A stretch of DNA of 64,000 nucleotides, taken from Adiantum capillus-veneris (taxonomy: Eukaryota > Streptophyta > Polypodiopsida > Polypodiales > Pteridaceae). Location of the stretch: positions 16,240,912 through 16,304,911 of the forward strand of contig CM043965.1 in the NCBI GenBank assembly GCA_014529385.2. The letters are read 5' to 3'. The translations under genes and the position numbers were made by a program. This document shows positions 42,206-51,276 of this stretch, one piece after another. Position 1 is the first letter of the stretch; every line of letters begins with the position of its first letter. Below the pieces are notes generated by a model. That model saw nothing but the letters and a program-made list of their open reading frames with translations, did not search any database and was not told the DNA's origin.

Positions 42206-42306
42206 AAGTCGTAAACCATTTCTCTATAAATCTGATGATAGTTATATATATATATATATATAACTATCATCAGATTTATAGAGAAATGGTTTACAACTTA
42301 TTGAAT
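42199..42306. repeat. 108-bp foldback with an AT centre
   Basis: The left arm, beginning ATTCAATAAG at 42199, is repeated as an inverted copy ending CTTATTGAAT at 42306. The two arms of about 46 bp differ at one position (42211) and are joined by a self-complementary AT run of about 18 bp. The whole unit can form one long hairpin. It looks like a MITE or foldback element, or a recent palindromic duplication. Confidence 0.92.
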
Positions 42307-43458
42307 CTATCAAATCATCAATAACATCATATGTGTGTGAGAACATAAGAAGGAAAATGATGCAGAGATAGAAAAAGTTTCACTTGCAAGCCTCTTGGGT
42401 GATGATAGAGAGACCGTGTGCTTGACACATCACCACAAGTGCACCATTTGACGCAAGAGAAACTATTCAATGAGGGTGAATACACTCTCCACAAGCTCTA
42501 CAAAGAATACATTCCAAATGGGAGCACTGCCAATATCAACACTCAATTTGCAGTGTGTCAGTATGTCCACCCACACAAATTGCACCCCTCCAAGCCGTTA
42601 CTTAGGGTCCATTAGGCTGCTGTGTGAGAGAGAGCCTACAAAACAATGGATCACTTGGAGGCTCCTACAATTCAAAACAAGATGCAATGAGTGTCCAATG
42701 TATATAGAAACTAATGCACCATGAACTCACTCAAGGATGCTTTTTGGATTGAGAAACGCCCTTCATAGATGGTCTACATCGTAGAGCACTACAAAATGTA
42801 GGGGAACCACTCCATCAACCCCAAGCTTCACCATGTCCATGTCTGAGTGTGTTAAGGTTGCATTATATAAATAACATTATTAATTATTGGAAATCGCTTT
42901 GATTTACACATCATGCATTTTTTTTTGTTTATATTTCTTATTGTGTGAAAAGGGACCAAGCATATTGAAAGCCTTTGTGAGGATCTAAAGAAAGGTGACT
43001 ATGCTCACTCTATCCAGTCACCTTGGAGAGGTGGTGCGTATTGAGCCCCTAGACCCTCAACTCTCATGATAGACTCGACCTACATGATTGCAAGCACCAC
43101 TCAAAGTCACCCTGCTTAGAATCTAAATTGCCACTTTGTTGTTTGCTCATTTAATTTAACACTCTTTTGATGACTCCTTCGATTCTTAATGACTAATTGA
43201 CCTCTCTTCTTTCAAATAGATGGTCCTAATGCTACTATTTTTGGGCTTAGATGTCCCTTGGCTATGCTACAAGAAAGGGTATCCTCTGGTTGATTGATGG
43301 TGATGCTCGAGCTCTTACCCTTTCTCCTTGCCTTCTTGTGTAATGTTGCAAGTCATATCAATCGTGAGGGCACTAAATACCAGCATGTACTATGTTCTTT
43401 GCATGAAAAGGATAGAACTTATCATTGTATGCATCCACTCTATTCTCAAGAAACTCGC
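42307..43458. other. Unassigned sequence
   Basis: No gene, repeat family or structured element recognised. Confidence 0.4.
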
Positions 43459-43690
43459 TATTGAAATTAGGGTTGCAGGAAAACACACACAGCTTGGAGA
43501 AGACGAAGGAAGCTCAAGGCACACAACAGAGAGTGTATTACTTAGTGTGCAATGGAAAGATAAGATAGCCCTAGAGTGATGGGCATATATACAATGCACG
43601 GGGGGAAAAAACCTCCTAGTGAGGGAAAAAATGCTTGAGCAGTCCTAAGTGTGTTCACACACATCACTACCACATGTATATGGTAATAAA
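43459..43690 (-). repeat. Copia 3' LTR (minus-strand copy)
   Basis: The reverse complement aligns with 20793-21021, including the TATA-like GTATATATGCCC region. It follows the copia coding end and purine tract on the minus strand. Confidence 0.75.
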
Positions 43691-43703
43691 TCCCCCCTGG
43701 GAG
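43691..43703 (-). other. Copia polypurine tract (minus-strand copy)
   Basis: On the minus strand CCAGGGGGGA precedes the LTR, as at 20781-20792. Confidence 0.7.
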
Positions 43704-43765
43704 TGATGCAGTGAACAAGAGTTGGCACCTAGAGTATAGGGAAGTGCCATGCCCTAAGGACATGA

Positions 43766-44980
43766 TCAGTCCAAAAACAGGAGTAAGCCCAAAGCTTTGT
43801 GGAAAGCTTCAAACTTCTCATGAGACAATGCCTTTGTGAAAATATTTGCAAGGTTGTCCTGTGTTGGCACATAAGCCAAGCTGATCTTTCTTACCGAGAT
43901 CCTCTTCCTGACATAGTGGTAATGCACCTCAATGTGCTTTGTGCGACCATGAAAATTGTCAGTGTAGATAGTGTTGGCAGTGTCCTGTCCAACATCCAAA
44001 TTAGTCATAAGACGTTTGAGCCATACACACTCAACCATAGCTATGAAGACTGCCTTGTACTTAGCCTCACAACTGGAAGTGGCCACAGTAGGTTGATTCT
44101 TGCTCAACCATGATTTGCACAAATTGTTGAGCATGAAACAAAAACCACTTGTGGACACTCGCATGTCAAGAAGCATGTAAATTTGGTGGCAATGATTCCC
44201 CCTTGGGATAAAACAAGCCAAGATGCAAAGTGCCACTCAAGTAGCAAAAAATCCTCTTGAAAGCCTGCAATGCTTAGATGCTAGGCTATGCATGAATCTG
44301 TTGACCTAAGAGACTGCAAGCTGAATATTTGGTCTCATGTTGCATACATAAATAAGGCACCCAACATCAGTTTGGTAAAGAGTGACATTGACAGGATCAC
44401 CAGCATCATGAAGACTCAATTTAAACTTTGTTTCCATGGGATTTATAGTAGGTTTGCAATCCCCAAGTCCAAAATTACATAGCAATGTCTCTACGTAACT
44501 TGTTTGACACAAGGCAATACCACTATCACACTATTGAAATTGTATACCCAAGTAATGATGCGACCGTCCCAAATCTTAGCATTCAAATCAACTTCAAATT
44601 TAGCAATATGTCTCTCATTTGGTCCATAATCATCAAATCATCCATATAGAGAACCACAATGAGAAGACATCACCCTCATGCTTTACATAGAATGTGAAAT
44701 CTATTGGACTATTACGAAATCCTCATTTGATAAAATGAGTGTCAGCCTTCTCATAATAAGCACAAAGAGATTTCTTCAACCCATACAAAGCTTTCTTGCA
44801 TTTTCACACTTTATCTTCTTGCCCTTTAATGACAAAACTGCGAGGCTGCGTTACATAAACTTACTCAATTATGTCACCTGTCAAGAAAGCAGTAACAATG
44901 TCTGATTGATGTACATCCCAACCAAAATGAGCTGCCTGTGCACATAGAAAACGCACAGTAGTCATAGAACAAGTGGGAGA
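43766..44980 (-). pseudogene. Ty1/copia reverse transcriptase and RNase H (decayed)
   Basis: RT traces read across several frames on the minus strand: the SDIVTAFLTGDI block (about 44870), YGLKKSLCAY, a YMDD box near 44655, HHYLGIQF, GCLIYVCNMRPNI. RNase H is the best-kept part (43766-44236) with TSSCEAKYKAV, YTDNFHGRTKHIEV, YVPTQDNLANIFTKAL. Many stops show that it is old. It is the same family as the plus-strand fragment beside E1. Confidence 0.85.
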
Positions 44981-45026
44981 AAAACTAGACACATCTAGTT
45001 CAAAAAACTAGATGGATGTCAGGTAA

Positions 45027-46145
45027 TCAGAATATGTTCCTCAACATCACATAGACTAGACACATCCAAAGCATAACAATGTGATGCATAAGATGCATGG
45101 CAAGAACTTGAACGAGTACGACTAGACAAAGGTGCATCCAATTTATTGTCACACAAAGTATGCACCGGTCTTTTTGGCATACCTCTAGCCTACTCATTCT
45201 CAGCCCTTTTCTCATCGAGTACATCATCTGCATCAGTAATAGGCTGATCTGCAACATTTTTAGAAACCCCCATAAGCTGTACATTTGCCTCATTGGAATT
45301 TACATTCAAACTTCCACCACTAAAAAGAAGCAGCAAAGTGCCATAAATGTCTTGTGAGCTTACATTACTGTCTCTAGTACATGACAGCAAGGGCGGAACA
45401 GAATCTTCCACAAACACAACATCACGTGAACATACGCTTTGTCTATGGATGATACAACTTGTAACCTTTGCTTTCAGCACTATAACAAAAAAAAATACAT
45501 TTGACAACCTTATCATCCACTTGTCTACATTGCGTTTGTGGCACCAAAGCATATGCCAAACAACCAAAAACATGCATGTGCTCAATAGAAGGCTTTCTAT
45601 CATGCCATGCTTCATATGGAGTCATAGACTGCAAATCTTTTGTAGGACACATGTCAAGTACATAAGTGGCACACATAATAGCCTCATGCCAAACCAAATG
45701 TGGTAAGGCTTGGCTCTTGACCATACATAGTGGCATTTTCATAAGAGACCTATTTTTCCTCTCAGCAACACCATTTTTCTAAGGTGTATACGGCATTGTA
45801 CATTGGTGTTTTATCCCACAAGTTACTAGAAATGCATTAAATTCATAAGACATATACTCCCCCCCTCGATATGAACGGAGAGTGCCCATAGTACATTTTG
45901 AGACATTTTTAGCCATAGCCAAAAATTGCTTGAAGCACAAAAACACTTCAGACTTTGCCTTAAGTGGATACACCCATGCATGCTTAGAGTAATCATCAAT
46001 AAAAGTCACGAAGTAAAGGTAATTGCCCAAGGATAGAGTTTGCATAGGCCAATAAACATCACTATGCACAAATTGCAATTTGCATGTGGCCCTAACTGAA
46101 CTATCCTTGGAAACTTCAAGCACTGCATCTTATCCAAAATACAGC
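45027..46145 (-). pseudogene. Ty1/copia integrase (decayed), downstream half
   Basis: The minus strand reads LQFVHSDVYWPMQ, FIDDYSKHAWVYPLK, the GGEYM block, PYTP and, one frame over, YVLDMCP, MTPYEAWHDRKPS and HVFGCLAYALVP. In the second catalytic block the Asp appears as Tyr (RSYRGGEY), so the enzyme is dead. The N-terminal zinc part of the same integrase is on the far side of E3, ending at 56864. The target duplication ACAGC lies at 46141-46145. Confidence 0.88.
46141..46145. other. Target-site duplication, left copy (E3)
   Basis: ACAGC abuts TGTAAGG and is repeated at 56864-56868. Confidence 0.93.
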
Positions 46146-46410
46146 TGTAAGGTTTCTGACCCGATCACAAGAGCACCCTTGTACCACGAAATGAATACAA
46201 TGGAATAAGTTACTATTTTTAGCAATTTCCAGATTCTGTCAGTGCCATGATGTTTAGAATGTTATAAAGCTTCAAAATGTGAATTAAAATAATTTTTGTG
46301 AAAAATTTCTAAAAATAGTAAGTTTTTGGTCACCCGAATCGTCCAGTCTCGACCATCTCAAAAATCTGCACCCGTACCCCGAATTTGAAAAAAATGCATT
46401 TTCGAACCCC

Positions 46411-46425
46411 GGGGGGGGGGGGGGG
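46411..46425. repeat. G15 run in the E3 5' LTR
   Basis: The run is preceded by CCCC; the 3' LTR has a shorter, interrupted version. Confidence 0.8.
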
Positions 46426-46804
46426 CTGCTAAATATGGCAGGTACTCAGACCCGTACATCTTAGTTAGAGCTTAGTATAGCAATTTACGGCATCAAAGTC
46501 CGACTCGTATGGCCCGTTTTAGCCTAAAACCAATTTTTCATAAAATTGTCCGGGAGGCACCGGGGGCCCGAGGCTGTGTGGGAACAGGTCCCAGCCCACT
46601 CCAGACCTGCTTTAGCAGCTAGGGGGCGCCCTCTTGCTTTGTGGGAGTCTTGGGGAAGCTGCCAAGCCTGCAACTCAGTGTGAGAGTCAGTTTACTGAGC
46701 CAACTGGACACTTGGTGGGTAGGCAACTGGACTTGCCATGCAAGGACTGAGTGCTCATCCAGATGCAATTAGCAACACAAATCGATTTTCAACCTGTAGG
46801 AGCC

Positions 46805-46812
46805 TATTTAAA
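46805..46812 (+). promoter_or_regulatory. TATA-like box of the E3 5' LTR
   Basis: TATTTAAA is followed by AGGCC and a CA-rich start region, and is conserved at 54734-54741. It implies transcription from about 46840 and a U5/R part of about 2.1 kb. Confidence 0.65.
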
Positions 46813-47682
46813 GGCCTACACACACACACACACACACAGATATGCTCACACACACACATTACATACTCACACACCTACACACTGGGAAGGTGCTGCCGGC
46901 ACACACACAGCTTTTGAAGGAGAAGCAAGGAGGGAGGTGCTGCCGAATTTCCCATCTCAAGGATTCATTGCATCAGAAATTTAAGAGGATTCTCAGCCCC
47001 TAATCACGGTAATTATGGTTTAATTACTGCTCTTCTTAATCTCATCATTACCCACTCATAATTCTTGTCTACTATGCCTACTTTTAGCTATAATTCTCTA
47101 TAGCTGCTCTCTAAGTTTTCATAGCTATACTTCATTACATAATTATCATTCATTTAGTTAATTTATTCAGCCATTCATCATCCTTAATCAAGGCTTAATG
47201 CATGATTAGGAAAGATTCTCTCTCTAGGCGATACAGTCAATAAATTGTCAGCTAGTAATAGTGTAGATTTGTCAGAATTCAATCTTTCACTACTCAATAG
47301 GGTTGTAATTAAATTATACTTAATCTTCTCCCACATTTAGATGCGATTAAGGCTGAAAATTAATCCGTCATTAGTCCAATAAGAAGAAGGTCTTTCCATC
47401 ACACATGCCTGTGGTCACTCTGCACCTTCATATTGCTCTAGGAAAATGAATGAGCTTGCTTACTTCATATCTTTCGTGAATCAATTAGAAAAACTCTGAA
47501 TTTCTTAATCATCTAAGCCAAGTAATTAACCTTAGAGTAGTTTCCCATAGGGTGGATACAGAATTACCCTTAAAATTGCTAGGGCAAAAAGGGAGAAACC
47601 TAACCTCGTGCATAAGGAGGAGTCTTTAATAAATCTAATATGCCGATTGGTTTGTCATGTTACTCTCGGACCTTAGCTCTTT

Positions 47683-47693
47683 TTTTTTTCAAG
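47683..47693 (+). promoter_or_regulatory. 3' splice acceptor candidate in the E3 LTR leader
   Basis: A pure T tract followed by CAAG makes a strong acceptor 24 bases before the ATG at 47718. A possible partner donor is CACG/GTAATT at 47009, present in this LTR but changed to GATAATT in the 3' LTR. It suggests a 5'-UTR intron of about 0.69 kb. Confidence 0.4.
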
Positions 47694-47717
47694 TCTATCA
47701 TTTAAGTAGTGAGAAAA

Positions 47718-47858
47718 ATGGCCCCGGTTAAGAGAAATCGCTTCGGTGGAGCCCACGACCGCGAGGCGGGAACAAGCAATGTCAACGGAAAAGGAAAGGC
47801 TCCCATGGACGAGCAAATACCGGCCATCTCACGGGCTATTGACGAAGAAATGGAAGAG
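47718..47858 (+). CDS. E3 predicted coding exon 1, inside the 5' LTR
   Basis: ATG 47718 opens 47 codons, basic at first (MAPVKRNRFGGAHDREAG) and acidic at the end, up to the donor GAG/GTAGGT at 47858/47859. Read without splicing the frame ends 17 codons later at TAG 47907. Splicing in phase 0 would join it to 49064 or 49787. The 3' LTR holds the same exon (55644-55784) with a single residue change. A conserved small ORF ending precisely at a consensus donor argues for a true exon. Its role may be to supply the start and N-terminus of the pre-gag protein and of gag. Confidence 0.55.
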
Positions 47859-48151
47859 GTAGGTCCCAATTTCTATTCAAGTTGTTTAATTAACATTGCA
47901 TACGATTAGTAAGGAATGAACATATCCCCGAACATGTTGGAGAAATCCGACAGAAACCTCGGCATTGAATGCATAGTACATTTCAGTATAAAGTAGGAAA
48001 GAAATGATTGATGGGTATGATGTTTGCAAGAGGAAAGAATGTTTGCTAGGGAAAATTTAGCTCGACATGTTCATTTTATTTCCAATGTTGAATCAGTCCT
48101 GACTCCCCTACTGATCACAGGGGGCAGAGTTCCTCGTTAGGGCTCTTGAAT

Positions 48152-48271
48152 CCACGACTTGCTTTTTATGCGGTGGATACCCACGACTTGCCTTCTATGC
48201 GGTGGGAACCCACGTCTTGCTTTCTATGTGGTGGGAGTGTCCATGACATGCTTTCTATGCGGTGGACATAC
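48152..48271 (+). repeat. Four 29-31 bp tandem repeats in the E3 5' LTR
   Basis: Each unit reads like CCACGACTTGCTTTCTATGC followed by GGTGGGA. The repeats diverge by a few bases each and recur at 56078-56198 in the 3' LTR. Confidence 0.9.
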
Positions 48272-48951
48272 CTAGTTGTATGGGCAGCTAGGCGACAACG
48301 GGAGGAGTGAACTCTAGCTGGAACTCTAGCTGGAGGGGGGATGTTGTACCTCTAGAACATTGGAACTTTTATGAATAAGTTTGAGTAGAATTTCTACTAG
48401 AATTCTGTCTTGGTGTTGTTTGCAATACTGGTTGAAGGTCTGTTTTAACGAACCATGTGATTCGGAATTAAACAAGGAATATCTGTGTTGAACAACCTTT
48501 GTGGTAGTAATTAGGTCACACGAGGAAGTGTGAGTGTGGGCGTGGAAAGTGGGGGCTCGGCTCGGGTTGCCAATGCCTACGAGATGGGTGGTCCCGATTG
48601 GTCGGGAACTCTCTGTCCTCATAGTGCTTACTCGATATTGGTATTACTCATTGCCCCTAGAGCGGCGAATCCTCGAGAGTACGTGCCTCTGAAACATGGG
48701 AAAAAAGGCACTCGGGGTTTCTCTCCTCTTGGAAGGTGGGTCTTAGGATCGCTAGATAGCTAAGTACTCTTCCCCTGCGAGGTGGAGCTAGATCTCGTTG
48801 CTAGTAGGCTCGAACTCGACTCACTTTGTGATGAGAGATCGTCCGCTAGTTGAACGCTGAACCATTTTGTTTGCTTTCGCTATAGATCTAGTGGCCACTA
48901 GGTTTACCATCAGATCCGTCGTCTGATACGACGGGGTGGGGACCTCACACC

Positions 48952-48963
48952 TGGTATCAGAGC
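48952..48963 (+). other. Primer binding site of E3 (initiator Met tRNA)
   Basis: TGGTATCAGAGC is the standard plant site complementary to the initiator methionine tRNA and starts two bases after the LTR. It lies inside the predicted first intron. Confidence 0.95.
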
Positions 48964-49063
48964 CTAGGTTAGGCTGGGAAAATAAAGTCGTATTGTTTGA
49001 ACATTTAAAAGGAACTGAAAGTATATAGGTAGTTGATCCGAATTCCTTGCATTGGTGTTGCAG

Positions 49064-49567
49064 GAAGACCCCGTGCTTGAATATCGGAAGTTCCAAGTGT
49101 TTGGGCTTATTTATGAGCAAGCTCGAAGATCCCCTATTTACCAGTTCAGGCGAGATGTCATGGAGATACTGTTGAAGGCTTATACGCCACACTCCACTCG
49201 CATTGACAAAGGATGGGAACTTGATTGGACATTTCCAGGAGGGGTTTACTACATCAATGCTCGGAAGGTAGGGTGCCTGGCTACCGACTTGAAGAAGATA
49301 CTTTGGGGAGAAGAGTTGAGAGTGATAGAGATGTTCTACTTGGTCCACACACGATTGGACCAGACTGTTTCGGGCAACTCCAACCAAACCATCAACGATT
49401 GGCTCTTGGAGAAGGTCACCAATGTGATTCCAGTAAACCGAGTCAAAACCTTTGGATTACTGAAAGCGAAACTCCGGCCCGATATCTTAGTTTATTATCC
49501 CCTCAAGAATGTGTATAAGAACTATTACACGAATGAAGTAGTGCATCATGTCAATACCATTTCCTAG
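49064..49567 (+). CDS. E3 predicted exon 2: pre-gag protein of unknown family
   Basis: GTTGCAG/GAAG at 49063/49064 is a good acceptor and continues the exon 1 frame. The exon encodes 167 residues to TAG 49565. They are rich in aromatic and charged residues, with segments such as LEYRKFQVFGLIYEQARR, DWTFPGGVYYINARKVG and LRPDILVYYPLKNVY. No zinc knuckle, protease or membrane helix is seen. The stop codon is the last triplet before another donor-like GTGTATG, so a C-to-T change in a CAG/GT donor could have created it. The frame equals that of gag. I do not recognise the family. Confidence 0.5.
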   Translation, partial: EDPVLEYRKFQVFGLIYEQARRSPIYQFRRDVMEILLKAYTPHSTRIDKGWELDWTFPGGVYYINARKVGCLATDLKKILWGEELRVIEMFYLVHTRLDQTVSGNSNQTINDWLLEKVTNVIPVNRVKTFGLLKAKLRPDILVYYPLKNVYKNYYTNEVVHHVNTIS

Positions 49568-49786
49568 GTGTATGTTATACGCAAATCCATAAAGCCATGT
49601 AATAAGCGGTCATCAGTCATTCCAAACCTTGAGGAGTTTCGATTGTAATAAATTTCCATCAATAAAGTGCTTTTTGTCTCTAAATCTCTGTCTCTTGATA
49701 AAGTAGAATCTTGAATTTTATTTAAAGTCTCGTGTCTATTTTGAAATCCAAGTAATGGTATCAAGAATTTCGTATAACCCATGTAG

Positions 49787-51232
49787 GTACCGCCTGTTGC
49801 TCTGTACTCGACAGCGAAAGAGAAGAAGCTTCTCCTCAAACAAGCCCAACCTCCGATCTTTAAGGGCGAGGGGGAAAATGTGGAGAGAGATGCGGAAGTA
49901 TGGATGGAAGCCATGGACGATTACTTTGAAGCTGCGGGGACCCAACCCGTAAATCAGACCATGCTTGCGATGTTCCGCTTGACTGGCGATGCCAAGATAT
50001 GGTGGAAGCAACATTGCAGAGACCTGGAAATTAAAGGATCTTCCCAATCTTGGGAAGACATCAAAGCTACGATAATGGGGCGTTATTTACCACCTGCCTA
50101 TAGGACCTTGAGAATGAATGAATTCTTTTCACTTCGGCAGCTGAATTCAACTGTCGAAGAATACTATGCAAAGTTTGTCACTCTTCGGAGATATGCTCCT
50201 AAGATGACCTTGGAACAACAGGTGGCAAGGTTCTATCAAGGACTAATCGATCCCTTGAACACTCGGCTGGAGGCTCTCAGGCCGTCAACTCTACAGGATG
50301 CCTTGTTGAGGGCTAAACCTCTAGCTCTCGAAGTACAAAAGGCTAATCAGAATAGGAGGAATCATTGGGCAAAGAGGGCAAGGAACACTGCTTGGGACAA
50401 CAGACCAGCCAACCAAACCTATAACCAGCGCCCTATTGTGGCTACCACCACAACCATGGAGTTCCCTGATGTTCGATGCTATGGTTGCGGCGAGCATGGA
50501 CACTACAGATCCAATTGCCCCAGGAACATTCATGCAACCAACGCCAATGCCATACCCTTGAATACCCGTGGGCGTGGCCAAGCTAATGGAAGAGGAGGAC
50601 GCGAAAGAATGAACAGAGGGCGAGGGCGTGGAGCTACCTCCAGAGTGAATGCCGCAGTAGTTCAACCAACTGTGGGTGATGAAGCAGTGGAGAGAGCAAC
50701 CCTACATGCTGCAATTGACAATCCCAATGGTTGCGAGCAATACGCAGTCATTCATACGCCAGGATCTCTCAGAGGTGAACAAGTTAACTTCCTTATAGAC
50801 TGTGGCAGTACTCTTTCATTTCTTTCACCCAGATGCATGAGAAAGCTTAAGCTAGATAAGTATCCGTCAAGCAAGCTAGTTGTCGAGTTAGCAAACGGCA
50901 AGGAGGTAGTATCTCAACACTCTGCAGGCAAAATTGACTTCGATTTAGGGGGACACCCAACTTCTGCCCAATTTCGAACCCTACCCTTAGGATTCTTTGA
51001 TGGGATACTAGGGATGGACTGGTTAAAGCAAAATAAGGCCCATATCCATTGTGCACAAGGAAACTTTACCTTTACGGATAACTTGGGTAATGAAGCCTTA
51101 ATTCAGGGAGAAAATGGGAGACCTAGGGCTATTCTAGTTAAGGCCAGCAGACTCTTTAAGGTACTAAGGAAGGGTCAGCAAATATATGCAGTTATACTCA
51201 ATAAGGTGGACCAATCAGATACCTCACTTTGA
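49787..51232 (+). CDS. gag: E3 gag-protease
   Basis: The frame opens right after TAG 49784-49786, whose AG could be an acceptor; there is no in-frame ATG before the conserved gag start (QAQPPIFKGEGE, about 49843). Gag landmarks follow: WMEAMDDYFEAAG, LTGDAKIWWKQH, SWEDIKATIMGRYLP, VEEYYAKFVTL, RFYQGLIDPL. A CCHC knuckle (CYGCGEHGHYRSNC) is near 50478-50519, then Gly/Arg-rich sequence. The protease region carries LIDCGSTLSFLSP (about 50795) and GILGMDWL (about 51003). TGA 51230 ends the frame; RT continues in another frame. Confidence 0.88.
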   Translation, partial: VPPVALYSTAKEKKLLLKQAQPPIFKGEGENVERDAEVWMEAMDDYFEAAGTQPVNQTMLAMFRLTGDAKIWWKQHCRDLEIKGSSQSWEDIKATIMGRYLPPAYRTLRMNEFFSLRQLNSTVEEYYAKFVTLRRYAPKMTLEQQVARFYQGLIDPLNTRLEALRPSTLQDALLRAKPLALEVQKANQNRRNHWAKRARNTAWDNRPANQTYNQRPIVATTTTMEFPDVRCYGCGEHGHYRSNCPRNIHATNANAIPLNTRGRGQANGRGGRERMNRGRGRGATSRVNAAVVQPTVGDEAVERATLHAAIDNPNGCEQYAVIHTPGSLRGEQVNFLIDCGSTLSFLSPRCMRKLKLDKYPSSKLVVELANGKEVVSQHSAGKIDFDLGGHPTSAQFRTLPLGFFDGILGMDWLKQNKAHIHCAQGNFTFTDNLGNEALIQGENGRPRAILVKASRLFKVLRKGQQIYAVILNKVDQSDTSL

Positions 51233-51276
51233 CCAGACTGGCTGAGGGAGTATGATGACGTATATAATTCCCCGAA

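Larger units (their letters stand above)
46146..48949 (+). repeat. E3 5' LTR (2.8 kb)
   Basis: It matches 54077-56863 at roughly 98% by eye. Notable length differences are the G run (15 at 46411-46425 against 10 at 54345-54354), the CA tract near 46820 and a 12-bp duplication of AACTCTAGCTGG near 48310. It carries a TATTTAAA box, a 66-codon ORF with a donor site, and four 29-31 bp tandem repeats. Confidence 0.96.

Noticed and set aside
46751-46984. Small ORF over the CA tract in the E3 LTR
   Set aside because: It is dominated by Thr-His repeats from the microsatellite and changes frame in the 3' LTR.
48821-49387. 188-codon minus-strand ORF over the E3 LTR end and pre-gag exon
   Set aside because: It is the antisense of the predicted exon 2 and the LTR end and has no domain of its own.
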